Of a DNA stretch of 64,000 nt, positions 35,622 through 44,884 are shown piece after piece (position 1 is the stretch's first letter; each line of letters starts with the position of its first letter). The DNA comes from Cristatella mucedo (lineage: Eukaryota; Bryozoa; Phylactolaemata; Cristatellidae). The stretch spans positions 1,200,001 through 1,264,000 of the forward strand of contig WPIO01000040.1 of the NCBI GenBank assembly GCA_009760855.2, in the 5' to 3' direction. The translations under genes were made by a program, and so were the position numbers. The notes beneath the pieces are model-generated. The model had not been told where the DNA came from. It saw only the letters and a program-made list of their open reading frames with translations, and did not search any database.

Positions 35622-36640
35622 AAAATAAAAAAATAAAAAAGCAATTACTATAGCAAATCAAGCAAAGACATATGCAGCAAATCCAGAAATACGAGAAACT
35701 ATTGATGCTGCTCAAAACGGTTTAGCTAAGGAGTTTAATATAAATCCTACTACTGGCACTCCAAAGAAAACTGTTGCAGTACAAGATTATGATAAATCTG
35801 AACTAATTAAAATACTTAAGTAAAAAAAATGGATATGTCCCAAGTTATGTATCAAGAATAATAAATGAAATTGATAGTACAAATAAAGATTTAAAACCAT
35901 ATGAGCTAGGAGTAAAACTTACTAATGAAAAAATGTATACTGCTGAACAAGAGCTAGAACAAACTGCTCATGATGTCTTAGAATACACTATGGATTATTA
36001 TACTAAACTTGATGGTAAACAAATGGATGAATTAACTAAAGCATATGAATCAACAATTGATAGAAAGAAAGATTTACTTGATATTATTGAAACAAAGAAA
36101 ACTGGTGTAATATCAAAACCAATAAGAAAGAATTTTGAAAACCTTAGTGAAAAAAATCTTTCCAGTGTTATTGCAGAGCTAGATAAAAAGAAAAAAGAAG
36201 TGTTAAAGAGCAAAGAGTTTTAGATTGTTTAAGACCAAAAGTTGGCAAAGGAATAGAAATAATTCCATTAGTTGTAAAAAATTATTATGAAGTATTTGAT
36301 AAGATAGAATTGTGGATTCGAGAGCTTGCTGCTGGAAATACTGGAGTAGTAAATTATATTAGTGCTGCTGTTGATTACCTTGCAATGTCTAGAAAAGTTC
36401 CAAAGTCATATGTTGCTAAAATTAAGAAACTTTCACAAATCACACAAATTGCTTTAATCATTCCTCTAAGGCCTTTTGTACTATCAATCTCGACATACTC
36501 TTTATGAATGCTATCTGTAGGCTTTTTGAATACTCTTGAATATCATAATCTTGTTGGAGAATCTATTTCTGATATATTGATTACAATTACAGATCAAAAT
36601 ATGAAAGTTTTATATTTTAGCTCGCAACAAATTACTGTTG
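35622..36640 (+). pseudogene. Broken helical-protein region of the Polinton
   Basis: Lys/Glu-rich helical frames continue through this region (for example EQELEQTAHDVLEYTMDYY). They then enter a conserved-looking stretch (GIEIIPLVVKNYYEVFDKIE) before a duplicated piece of the zinc-ribbon gene at 36,429-36,523. It has several breaks. No function assigned. Confidence 0.5.
36429..36523 (+). repeat. Duplicated fragment of the zinc-ribbon gene
   Basis: About 95 bp nearly matching 34,378-34,472, both in the same plus-strand orientation (shared core CACAAATCACACAAATTGCT). Here it interrupts a forward-strand gene, so the zinc-ribbon code lies antisense to it. Confidence 0.85.
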
Positions 36641-36670
36641 TAATAGAAATTATTGAAATATAATATAAGA

Positions 36671-37525
36671 ATGTCTATAAGAATTACTGGGACAACCAGT
36701 TCAGATTCAAAGGCTCTTGTTCCTCCATTAATGCTTGGATCTGATTCTGGTTATAACAAAATAGGCATACGTAGAGTTGAGTTTACATATACAAACAGAA
36801 TAATATCAAATATTATTCATGGCGTAAACGATTTGCTTTGGTATAAAGCAATAGCATCTCCACTCAATTATTCAGTCGCTGTTCCAGAAGGATTTTATGA
36901 TAGTCAAAAGATTGTTTATGCATTAAATCAAGCATTATCAGCTGTAAAACCAAGCTCTATGCTCATCAATCTTGCCAATAGAAGTAGTACTGGATTAAGA
37001 TTTAGCGTCGATGCTGATGATAGAATAATAATGCAAGTTATTGGTGATTTTGTTGTATTACTCGGAACAAATTCTGGAGTGATTAACTCTATTGGAGATA
37101 CTTTAGGATTTAGTTCAAATTTGCAAGGCACGTACGATGCTGCAATGGTTGGTGGAACGCCATATGAAGCTATAGAAAAAGCAATGTATTTTTCTGGTAC
37201 TTACAAGGCTTGGAATAAAATGCAGTTGCCAGATAATTCTGGAGTAAAATGGATAAGCATCGATTGTGATCTTGTAGATCCTAGTAAGAACTATGTTGAA
37301 CAGAAAAAAGGATTTTTAGAACAGTCTTCATCTTTATATTTAATTGATATTGATGATATTGATCCAGGAGAAAAAATTGACGTACATGTTCCAAACGTTT
37401 TACTCTTGCCTACTCGTGGAGACATTGATGGTGTAAGTAGTATTAAAATTAGTTTAACGGATCAAAATAAAAATACAATAAATACTATTACGGATGTTAT
37501 AGCTACAATAGAAATTTCAAAATAA
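36671..37525 (+). CDS. Probable minor capsid (penton-type) protein of the Polinton, 284 aa
   Basis: The start at MSIRITG is chosen because TAATATAAGAATG precedes it; an in-frame ATG lies 18 bp upstream. The protein is beta-rich without membrane segments (GIRRVEFTYTNRIISNI, PLNYSVAVPEGFYDSQKIV, LLGTNSGVINSIGDTLGF). Length, composition and position between the ATPase cluster and major capsid fit the single-jelly-roll minor capsid protein of adintoviruses. The call rests mainly on context. Intact. Confidence 0.75.
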   Translation: MSIRITGTTSSDSKALVPPLMLGSDSGYNKIGIRRVEFTYTNRIISNIIHGVNDLLWYKAIASPLNYSVAVPEGFYDSQKIVYALNQALSAVKPSSMLINLANRSSTGLRFSVDADDRIIMQVIGDFVVLLGTNSGVINSIGDTLGFSSNLQGTYDAAMVGGTPYEAIEKAMYFSGTYKAWNKMQLPDNSGVKWISIDCDLVDPSKNYVEQKKGFLEQSSSLYLIDIDDIDPGEKIDVHVPNVLLLPTRGDIDGVSSIKISLTDQNKNTINTITDVIATIEISK

Positions 37526-37531
37526 TATAGG

Positions 37532-39396
37532 ATGGGTAGCTATGCTAGAATTGGCCATGGAAGGATAACTGGCGGAAAATATCATGGTTCTGGTGTACTT
37601 GATAAGATTATTGATGGTGTTGGAAAAACAGCGCCTGTGCTTACTGGACTTACTGGGCTTAGTATGAACATTGCTAACAAAGGTATTGAGATACATCAAG
37701 CTAGGAAATTAATTGAGTTGCAAACAAAGAAAGAAAAGATCGACCAGGAGTATGCTAATAAATGTAGAGACATTGATGATGAAGCTGAAGAGGAAAGAAG
37801 AAAGAAAGAATATGAGTATGAATTAGAAAAAAGAAAGAAAGAAGAAGATTACAATAGAAAGCTTAAAGAGATTGATCTTGAGATAAAACGAGCAATGCTT
37901 GATAAACTTAAACCAAAAAGCAAAAAGAAATACAAAGCAAAAATGGAGGATTCTGAAACTGAAGATTATTCAGAAACGTTAATAATAATAATAATAATAA
38001 TATTGCACTTGATAAAGCGCCCTCAGAGAACTTAATCTCTTTCTAGGCGCTTTACATTTGCTGCAAAGTGATACGCAATAGAATAGTAAGTAAAATCATG
38101 CTTGAAAAACAAACAAAATGAATAACATGGTTAGGGGTTACATGCACTGGGTCAGCATGCAAATGTGGTTAGTGGCAGCATGAACAGTGTCAGCACGCAT
38201 AAGCACATCGAGGACGAATCACAAGGACCCACTAAATGCTGTCCTAAATAGGTATGTTTTTAAGTTTCTTTTAAATGTGGTCAGGTCAGGGGATGTTCTG
38301 ACGCAGGTCGGGAGGGAGTTCCAGGCTGTGGGAGCATACGAGCTAAATGCACGGTCTCCAAAGGATTTAAGGTTTGTACGAGGTATTTCTAGACTGTTGG
38401 ATTCCGAAAAGCCAGTGGTACGATGCTTTGCCTGATGGGGTAGTATATCTGAAAGGTAGGCTGGAGCCATAGAATGAAGAGACCTAAAAGTGAGCGACAA
38501 AACCTTGAAGTCAATCCGTTGCTTGACTGGTAGCCAGTGCAGGTCGGCGAGAAGTGGAGTAATGTGGCAACTGCGACGCTCACGACAGACAAGCCTAGCT
38601 GCAGAGTTTTGCACCAGCTGCAATCGTCTGATCGCACATGCTGGTAGGCCTGTAAGCAGTGAGTTGCAGAAGTCGAGACGAGATGTCACGAATGCATGGA
38701 CCAACTTGGACGTGGTATCCTTATCTAAACAAGCCCTAATTTTAGCAATGTTATGAAGCTGAAAATAGGCTGATTTGACTGTGGAGCTGATGTGGTCGTC
38801 TAACGAGAGGTCGCTTTGGAATATGACACCTAGATTTCGAGCTGATGCAACTGGAGATATGCTGGCAGAGCCAATTTTGAAAGTCAGCCTTTCCAATTTT
38901 TGAATAACACTAGGTTTGCCCATAACTAGTAAGTTAGTTTTATCATCGTTTAGTTTTAGAAAATTTGCTGCCATCCATGATCGGATGTCATCAATGCATG
39001 CAGCAAGTGAGTTGAGAGAATTTGAGGTGCTCGAAGGCTGGGAGGGATCAAAGCAAAGGTACAACTGAGTGTCATCCGCATAGAAGTGAAAGCCTAGATT
39101 GTGCTTGGCAATCACATCAGCGAGAGGGAGAGTATAAACGGTGAAAAGGACCGGACCTAGCACAGAGCCCTGAGGTACTCCATATTTTAGAGGTACTTCA
39201 GATGATCTTTGTCCATTCACGTCAAAGGAAACGTCAAACGTTAAAGGAAAATGATCCTAAGGCATATAAAGAAATAGAAAGAGTTATAAAAGAGAAATCT
39301 GCTGTTCCTGCAATTATGCCTGCTCCAAGAGCTGATGGATATGGAGGATATATGAAAAAAATTGGTGCTGGTTTATACATTCAGAATAAGAAATAA
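37532..39396 (+). pseudogene. Basic coiled-coil protein of the Polinton, split by a LINE
   Basis: It begins MGSYARIGHGRITGGKYHGS at a TAATATAGGATG motif. A Gly-rich hydrophobic stretch and then a long Glu/Lys coiled coil (EEERRKKEYEYELEKRKKEE) precede the LINE at 37,980-39,227; the coding region resumes after it. Character suggests a core or scaffold protein. The TSD GAAACGT flanks the insertion. Confidence 0.75.
37980..39227 (-). mobile_element. LINE family A, 5'-truncated, inserted in the Polinton
   Basis: The reverse-strand open frame of 333 codons (38,219-39,220) starts inside the reverse transcriptase at [16 protein letters not shown], includes [12 protein letters not shown] and runs to the natural C-terminus (FRTAFSGSL). 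A 3' untranslated region follows with a terminal hairpin (arms 38,013-38,021 and 38,046-38,054) and an ATT-type tail against 37,980. GAAACGT flanks both sides (37,973-37,979 and 39,228-39,234), a clean 7-bp target duplication. CR1/L2-group by its palm motifs. The long open frame shows it is young, and it postdates the Polinton. Confidence 0.95.
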
Positions 39397-39423
39397 ATTT
39401 TTACTTTTTTATATAGAGAAGAA

Positions 39424-40944
39424 ATGGCAAGTGCACCGATTGACACCATACTCGAATTAGGTGATCCTAGTTTTCCTAACTTCAAAATTAAAGATTACCA
39501 ATACAGAGAGTTTTATCAGAGTAATGGAAATGAAACAGATAGTATTGCAGATAAACTAGTTACATTCACTGTTCCTGGCGAGCAACAACTTTTCTATGTG
39601 CTGTCAGATGCTTATCTGCTGCTTGAAGGGCAATTGCAAGTCCAAACAGCTGCTGGTGGAAACTTTGCAGCACCTGCTAGAACTCCTGCTGCTGGATTTG
39701 TTAACAATGCTGGAGCTTGGATGTTTAGTTCGATGAGAATCAGACTTGGTGCTGAAGAAATAGAAAGCTATTCATTGAAAGAAGGTCCTGGTAGTGTATC
39801 AACTCTTATGGGTCACCTTACATATCCAAATGACTACAACCGAACAGAAGGACCTGCAACTGGATGGAAGAAAGATGAAGCAAATTCGTTTGATGATCTG
39901 TATACAGGCAACAGTGCTTATGTTAGCCCAAATGCTTCTGCAGCAACTTCTAGTAATATTGGTTTTGCTTATAGAAGAGGTCTTTCGAGTGTCTTATCAG
40001 ATAATGCAGGAGCTTTTAGTATCTCACTCCCACTTTCAAGATTGTCTGGATTTTGTGCGGATATGAATAAGATTCTTTATAATATTCCATTTACGCTTGA
40101 GATGACACGAGTTGGTGGAAGTGACTTTGATGCTATTATGACTGGTGCATCAGGAGCTGCTGCTAATACTAATTCGATTACATCAAGAGGAGCTGCTGGG
40201 GCTGCTAATGAAGGACTTTGGAATGTATTTAAGATTAGTATGTCAAAAATGAGGCTGATGGTTCCATGTGTTATTCCTAAAGAAAGTATTCAAAGAGCGC
40301 TTGCTGATGTATCAAGTGGAAGAGCAAAGAAAATTAGACTTAATTACTGAGTCAGACGTTTTGAAAATATGACACTAACTAATTTCAACCAAGGTCTAAA
40401 ATATACCAGAACTCTATCTGTGCAAAATACTATTGATCAAGTTAGGTGGTTGATTGTTGCTGCACAAAACACAAATAAATATAACGATTATACTGGAAAT
40501 CCTGGCACATACAATCATTGTGATATTAAAAATGTGACTGTGCTTGCTAATGGTTCAAAGCAATATCCTACTGTTGCTAGAAGTAGTTATCCAAAAGATG
40601 GAAAATGTTCTACTGCATATCTAGATTTTACTCAATTCAGAAAGCAGTATCTTGGATTAAATGAAGTTACAGAGCCAGTTGGTGTAACTTTCTCTGAATG
40701 GTTAATGCTATATCCAATTCATGTTGTTGATCTCCAATACAACGATGAACCTTTAAGAATAACTTCAAAACTTGATGTAAGCATTGAGTTTAACTCTCAA
40801 ATACCAAATGCCAATCCTGCTACAAACATTATGATTCACTACTTAACTATCTGTGAGAACACTGCAGAACTTATTTCTAATGGTAATGGTTCACCATTTA
40901 CCTGCAGTAAAGGAACATTTATTTATGATGGAACTGACATTTAA
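39424..40944 (+). pseudogene. Major capsid protein (double jelly-roll) of the Polinton, broken about once
   Basis: Starts MASAPIDTILELGDPSFPNF after TTATATAGAGAAGAA. Matches the adintovirus/Polinton capsid style: an early FTVPGEQQLFYVLSDAYLLL strand pair, a Gly/Ala-rich loop, LSRLSGFCADMNKILYNIPF between the two rolls, and a second roll containing FNQGLKYTRTL and HVVDLQYNDEPL. It forms the icosahedral shell. It is followed at once by the exonuclease gene. Confidence 0.92.
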
Positions 40945-40966
40945 AAAAATTTAAACCAGAAATATA

Positions 40967-41800
40967 ATGAATAAATTTGATTTTGTACAAGGTTCAGATG
41001 AGTGGAAAAAATCAATGTCCTTGAATATTGGAGGCTCACAGGTTTACTCAGTGCTTGGGAATGATCTAGTATTTGGAAAACAGACTGAAACTGATATGGA
41101 ATTAATTGCAAATAGAAAACTAAAAAAATACATTGCTAATAATTCTAGTATGAGATTTCCTCCAATGATATTCGTTAAAGTATTTGAACCTATTGCTGCA
41201 AAGTTTTTAGAAATGAAACTAAAAGTAAAACTTGATAATGCAAATGATTGTTTTAGTAGTGATGGTGTATACAGATATTCACCTGATGGAATAATAGATA
41301 ACAATACTTTAGTTGAAATAAAATGTTTATGGAGCAGAAATATCATTGATGATTTTATACCTAAACAATATCACGCACAATGCTTATTAGGTTTACATGT
41401 TTTAAAACTTGGTGAATGTTTTTACTCTGAATTTGAGATTTTTGTTCCTGGATTAAATTGTGAAGAACCTCCGTTAGATTATGTAGCAGCCGGTAATGTA
41501 AGAATTCCTAATACTGATTTTGATATGCCACTTAGAGAACCAATTCTTATGCTATTACTTAAAGACGAAAAGTATTTTGATTTTGAATTTGATATTATAA
41601 GCAAGTATGGCAGATTTAATAATAAGAAAGCAAATGGTTATGATATAAAGTATTATATAAAAAGATGTTTGATTCAAGTGATTGAAGAAGATGATCCTTG
41701 TAGATTTGTTAGAATAATTTCTATTGTTAAAGAAGTGTTAGATAGATCGAAGATTTTAATTAGTAATTATATAGATGCCTCGAAGACATCATTGCAATGA
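40967..41800 (+). CDS. YqaJ/lambda-exonuclease-type nuclease of the Polinton, 277 aa
   Basis: PD-(D/E)XK fold nuclease. The N-terminal QGSDEWKKSMSLNIGGSQ matches the QGTxEW-type start of viral YqaJ recombinases. The active-site core is YRYSPDGIIDNNTLVEIKCL (Asp, then Glu-x-Lys) and the downstream helix is KQYHAQCLLGLHVL. Such enzymes resect DNA ends for recombination with a partner annealase, none of which is recognised here. The start is at TATAATG; its end overlaps the next fibre gene by 26 bp. Looks whole. Confidence 0.88.
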   Translation: MNKFDFVQGSDEWKKSMSLNIGGSQVYSVLGNDLVFGKQTETDMELIANRKLKKYIANNSSMRFPPMIFVKVFEPIAAKFLEMKLKVKLDNANDCFSSDGVYRYSPDGIIDNNTLVEIKCLWSRNIIDDFIPKQYHAQCLLGLHVLKLGECFYSEFEIFVPGLNCEEPPLDYVAAGNVRIPNTDFDMPLREPILMLLLKDEKYFDFEFDIISKYGRFNNKKANGYDIKYYIKRCLIQVIEEDDPCRFVRIISIVKEVLDRSKILISNYIDASKTSLQ

Positions 41801-42635
41801 CTACGTTAGTAGAATAAATGGTTATATTCTATCAGATCTTGATGCAAATGGAAAAAGAATTATTAATATGAGAGATCCTTTGAATGATGGTGATGCTGTA
41901 ACAAAAGCATATGCAGATGCTAATTTTATTGTAAATAGTGGCACTTCTTTAAATTTACAGAATCGACTAATTACAAATCTTTCTCCAGGAGTTAATCCAA
42001 CAGATGGTGCTAATGTAAATCAATTATCTAATTATGTCAGAAAATCTGGAGATACTATGACTGGAGATTTAAATATGAATAGTTTTGCTATTACTTCTAC
42101 ATATTGGAATTCTACTAATATTACACCAACAGTTCTTCCTGATGATTTTTGTGTAACTTATGGAGGATTGAAGCGAGATGTATTATTGAAGAATTATCTT
42201 GCTACAACAAATTTGAATATGAATAATAACTCTATAATTAATGTTGCTAAACCTGTTAATTCTTCAGATGCTGCGACAAAGTCATATGTTGATAGAACCG
42301 TTAAAAAAATAACAGAAGTCGTTGTACTTACATTAAATCCTAGAGCAATGAATTCTGTTATTAATATTTCTACTGCATACTCTTGGCAAAATAAGAATAG
42401 TCCACCTAATATAATACTTAGTGCTATGGTAGTTGGATCTTCTAATTGTATACAATTAAGATCTAGCAGTGATACAACAATATTATCTGGAGATATAAGA
42501 GCTATAAATACTTCTTCTAGTGGCACAGATTTTAAGTATTACGCATATTTTAATAGATTGCCTGTTGATTATTATTATACTGATAACCTAGGAAATATGA
42601 AGGTTAATATTTTAATTTCTTACATAAGTACCTGA
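41775..42635 (+). CDS. Fibre-like gene 4 of the Polinton, 286 aa, looks whole
   Basis: The only intact fibre copy. N-terminal block SRINGYILSDLDANGKRIIN, then repeat cores MRDPLNDGDAVTKAYAD, LSPGVNPTDGANVNQLSNY and VAKPVNSSDAATKSYVD, with DTMTGDLNMNS between them. A beta-rich C-terminal domain of about 100 residues ends the protein. It is a phage-tail-fibre-like stalk with a probable receptor-binding head. Starts at TATATAGATG, inside the end of the exonuclease gene. Confidence 0.85.
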   Translation: MPRRHHCNDYVSRINGYILSDLDANGKRIINMRDPLNDGDAVTKAYADANFIVNSGTSLNLQNRLITNLSPGVNPTDGANVNQLSNYVRKSGDTMTGDLNMNSFAITSTYWNSTNITPTVLPDDFCVTYGGLKRDVLLKNYLATTNLNMNNNSIINVAKPVNSSDAATKSYVDRTVKKITEVVVLTLNPRAMNSVINISTAYSWQNKNSPPNIILSAMVVGSSNCIQLRSSSDTTILSGDIRAINTSSSGTDFKYYAYFNRLPVDYYYTDNLGNMKVNILISYIST

Positions 42636-43058
42636 GAAGTACAAGTGAACCAGTAATACAATTAATTCTTTTAATTTAGTTGCTTTACGCTTACCTTTTA
42701 CTAATGGGAACAGTTTTGCAATATGCATTATTGATTCATGTTCTAAACAATGATGAATGCAGAATAGCTCGGAACACCTTTTTTTAAAGTGTTTCTTTGC
42801 TAAGCAGTATATTTTTGTAGGTCTTTGTTTAGAATATTTATTCCTTGCATAATAACAATCTGCGAAAATGATTATTTTGTTGTTTCTTAAAATACCACAA
42901 TCAAATTCTGTTTCTGTACTATCTAAATTGCACATATCACAACGCATTTCATACTTTAACTTTGGCCTTCGTTTAACTTTTTTGCAAACTGGATGACCTG
43001 ACTCTAAGTATTCAATTTCGCTAAATGTTGTCGAACAGCTTTCACAAAATATTTCCAT
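42612..43058 (-). CDS. Cys-rich zinc-binding protein of the Polinton, 148 aa
   Basis: About a dozen Cys in CxxC-type pairs: FCESCSTTF at the start, MRCDMCNLD in the first third, then RCSELFCIHHCLEHES near residue 100 with nearby His. Probably two or three zinc sites; no named family recognised. Its start codon is 9 bp from the divergent integrase start, and its end overlaps the end of fibre 4 by 24 bp. Confidence 0.7.
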   Translation of the reverse strand: MEIFCESCSTTFSEIEYLESGHPVCKKVKRRPKLKYEMRCDMCNLDSTETEFDCGILRNNKIIIFADCYYARNKYSKQRPTKIYCLAKKHFKKRCSELFCIHHCLEHESIMHIAKLFPLVKGKRKATKLKELIVLLVHLYFSGTYVRN

Positions 43059-43067
43059 TTCTATAGA
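43059..43067. promoter_or_regulatory. Nine-bp shared start region of two divergent genes
   Basis: CAT-TTCTATAGA-ATG: the reverse gene reads TCTATAGAAATG and the integrase reads TTCTATAGAATG, so one palindromic TTCTATAGAA core serves both strands. It is the clearest instance of the element-wide motif. Confidence 0.65.
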
Positions 43068-43924
43068 ATGTCATTTTTAACTCTAAATGAAAGAAAAAAG
43101 GAAGGGAAATTTAATCCAGAGTCTGATATAAGTCAGATATTCAAGCCAAGACCGAAAGTAATTCCAAAAGGTTTCTTTGATACAGCTAAACCTAATGAAA
43201 GTCATCAAGCAGACATTTTGTATATGCCAAACGATTCTGGATACAAATATGCTTTGAGTGTTATTGATGTTGCTAGCAGATATAAAGACTCGAGACCACT
43301 TAAAACAAAGTCTTCAAAAGAAGTAACACAAGCTATAACAGATATTTACACAAAGAGTTTATTGAAGTGGCCAAAGAAGATAACAGTAGATCCTGGAAGT
43401 GAATTTAAAGGAGAATTCATGAAAGAAATGAAAAGACATGAGACACAAGTTATAGAAGCTAAAAGTAAAAAGAATGTTGCACTTGTTGAAAGAATGAATA
43501 GAACTTTAGCAGAGAGAGCATTTATTGCACAATATGAAAAAGAATTAGAAAATATTAATAATGGAGATTTTACTAGAAATAAAGAATGGATTTATAATTT
43601 ATTAAAGATTATTGATTATCTAAATAATAGCATTACAAGATCAATTGGTGAAGAACCTGTAAATGCGATAAAAAAAGAATCAGTAAAATAGTAAAATTAA
43701 ATATACCAAAATAGCATAGAAAAGTTAGAGAAGAGGAAAAATTATTAGAACTTGGAACAACTGTTAAATATTTACTAGAACCAGGTGAAGGAGAAGATGA
43801 AAAAAGAAGAAGAGCTAAAGATCCGATGTGGAGCTTGACTAAACATACTATTGTCAGAATAATGGTATTGAAAAAACAACCACTTGGATTTTGTGTGAAT
43901 GATGTTGAAAAAACTTTTGTTTGA
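43068..43924 (+). pseudogene. Retroviral-type integrase of the Polinton, broken about once or twice
   Basis: DDE catalytic core of the rve family. First Asp block HQADILYMPNDSGYKYAL, second Asp block KKITVDPGSEFKGEF, and the Glu in ALVERMNRTLAERA. The C-terminal region is basic and then beta-rich (chromo- or SH3-like position), as in Polinton integrases. Inserts the element into host DNA, giving 5-6 bp target duplications. It lies near the right end, opposite the polymerase, the usual Polinton layout. Confidence 0.93.
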
Positions 43925-43940
43925 GAAAAATTACAAGTTA

Positions 43941-44234
43941 TTAAACAGGACTCATTTCTGTTTGTGAACGTCGTTCTATAAGATCGTCAAACTCTTCTTT
44001 TGTAACTACTTCACCTGATAAAGCATCTGTTATTTTTGAAATAAACTGTGTGTTAGAATCAAGAGTAAATCTTTTTCTTTTATCTATTTCAACTAAAACA
44101 CCATCAACTGTCATTAGCATTGCTGTTAGTGCCGAGAAAGCTGAGACTGCATTAGTTATTTCAGGATGTGCGTGAACATGTGTTGTAGAAACTGTAACTC
44201 CTAAAGCTACTAGTATATTTACAATTTTAATCAT
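43941..44234 (-). CDS. Small secreted or membrane protein of the Polinton, 97 aa
   Basis: The N-terminal MIKIVNILVALGVTVSTTHV resembles a signal peptide or membrane anchor, followed by a second hydrophobic stretch (AVSAFSALTAMLMTV) and a charged tail. No family recognised. Convergent with the integrase. Confidence 0.5.
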   Translation of the reverse strand: MIKIVNILVALGVTVSTTHVHAHPEITNAVSAFSALTAMLMTVDGVLVEIDKRKRFTLDSNTQFISKITDALSGEVVTKEEFDDLIERRSQTEMSPV

Positions 44235-44349
44235 ATATCTTACTCTTGTTAAATTTTTTAGACATGACCTAACTTTAATACTATATGCAACTACCTCATC
44301 ATATCTTTGAGGAGCAAATTGTTTTCTTAGATCTGCTGTTTTCCTATAA

Positions 44350-44884
44350 CTATTTAATTTTTAATTTCATTTCACACACTATTTTAATTCTATTTAAATT
44401 AATTTTTAGAATACCATTACATTTAGGTACATGAGAAGAAACTGTTGCTTCCTGTAAATCGATATTAAAAGCATCTTTATCAGTAAGTTCAAATGCTTCT
44501 GGCATATCAACAGCTAAATCTGTTTTATCTTGCATATCAATAAAAAATTGGTTTGGATTTGAATTAATCAAATTTGTAGAACTAAAATCAATAATTTCAT
44601 TATTAATAATCAACCAAAAGTGAGTAGTAGCTAATTTATGTTTTCTAAATATACTAAAACACCTTTCAATTTTAATATCACACTTTCCTTTCAATAAATC
44701 TCTAGCAAGTAAACATGAGACTAAACAATCTCCAATTATTTTTCTACTAGAAAACGCTATTTCTATAACTTCTAGAGTTTTCTTAATTTCACCTCCTAAG
44801 TTTTTGTAAAGATGAATTATAACTATTCATAAAAGAAGATTCAATTTTATCCCCACGCTGTGAAAATGAATTTATTTGAGACAT
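44350..44884 (-). pseudogene. Terminal gene of the Polinton's right end, broken
   Basis: Reading inward from the right TIR, the start codon and first eight or so codons (MSQINSFS) are inside the inverted repeat. They mirror the polymerase start (MSEINSFS). The better-preserved part contains FWLIINNEIIDFSSTNLINS, not assigned to a family. Several breaks. Confidence 0.6.

Noticed and set aside
38389-38756. Short frames antisense to the LINE reverse transcriptase, repeated at 53,124, 54,625 and 59,272
   Set aside because: They recur only because the LINE copies recur; they are shadows of the reverse transcriptase frame.
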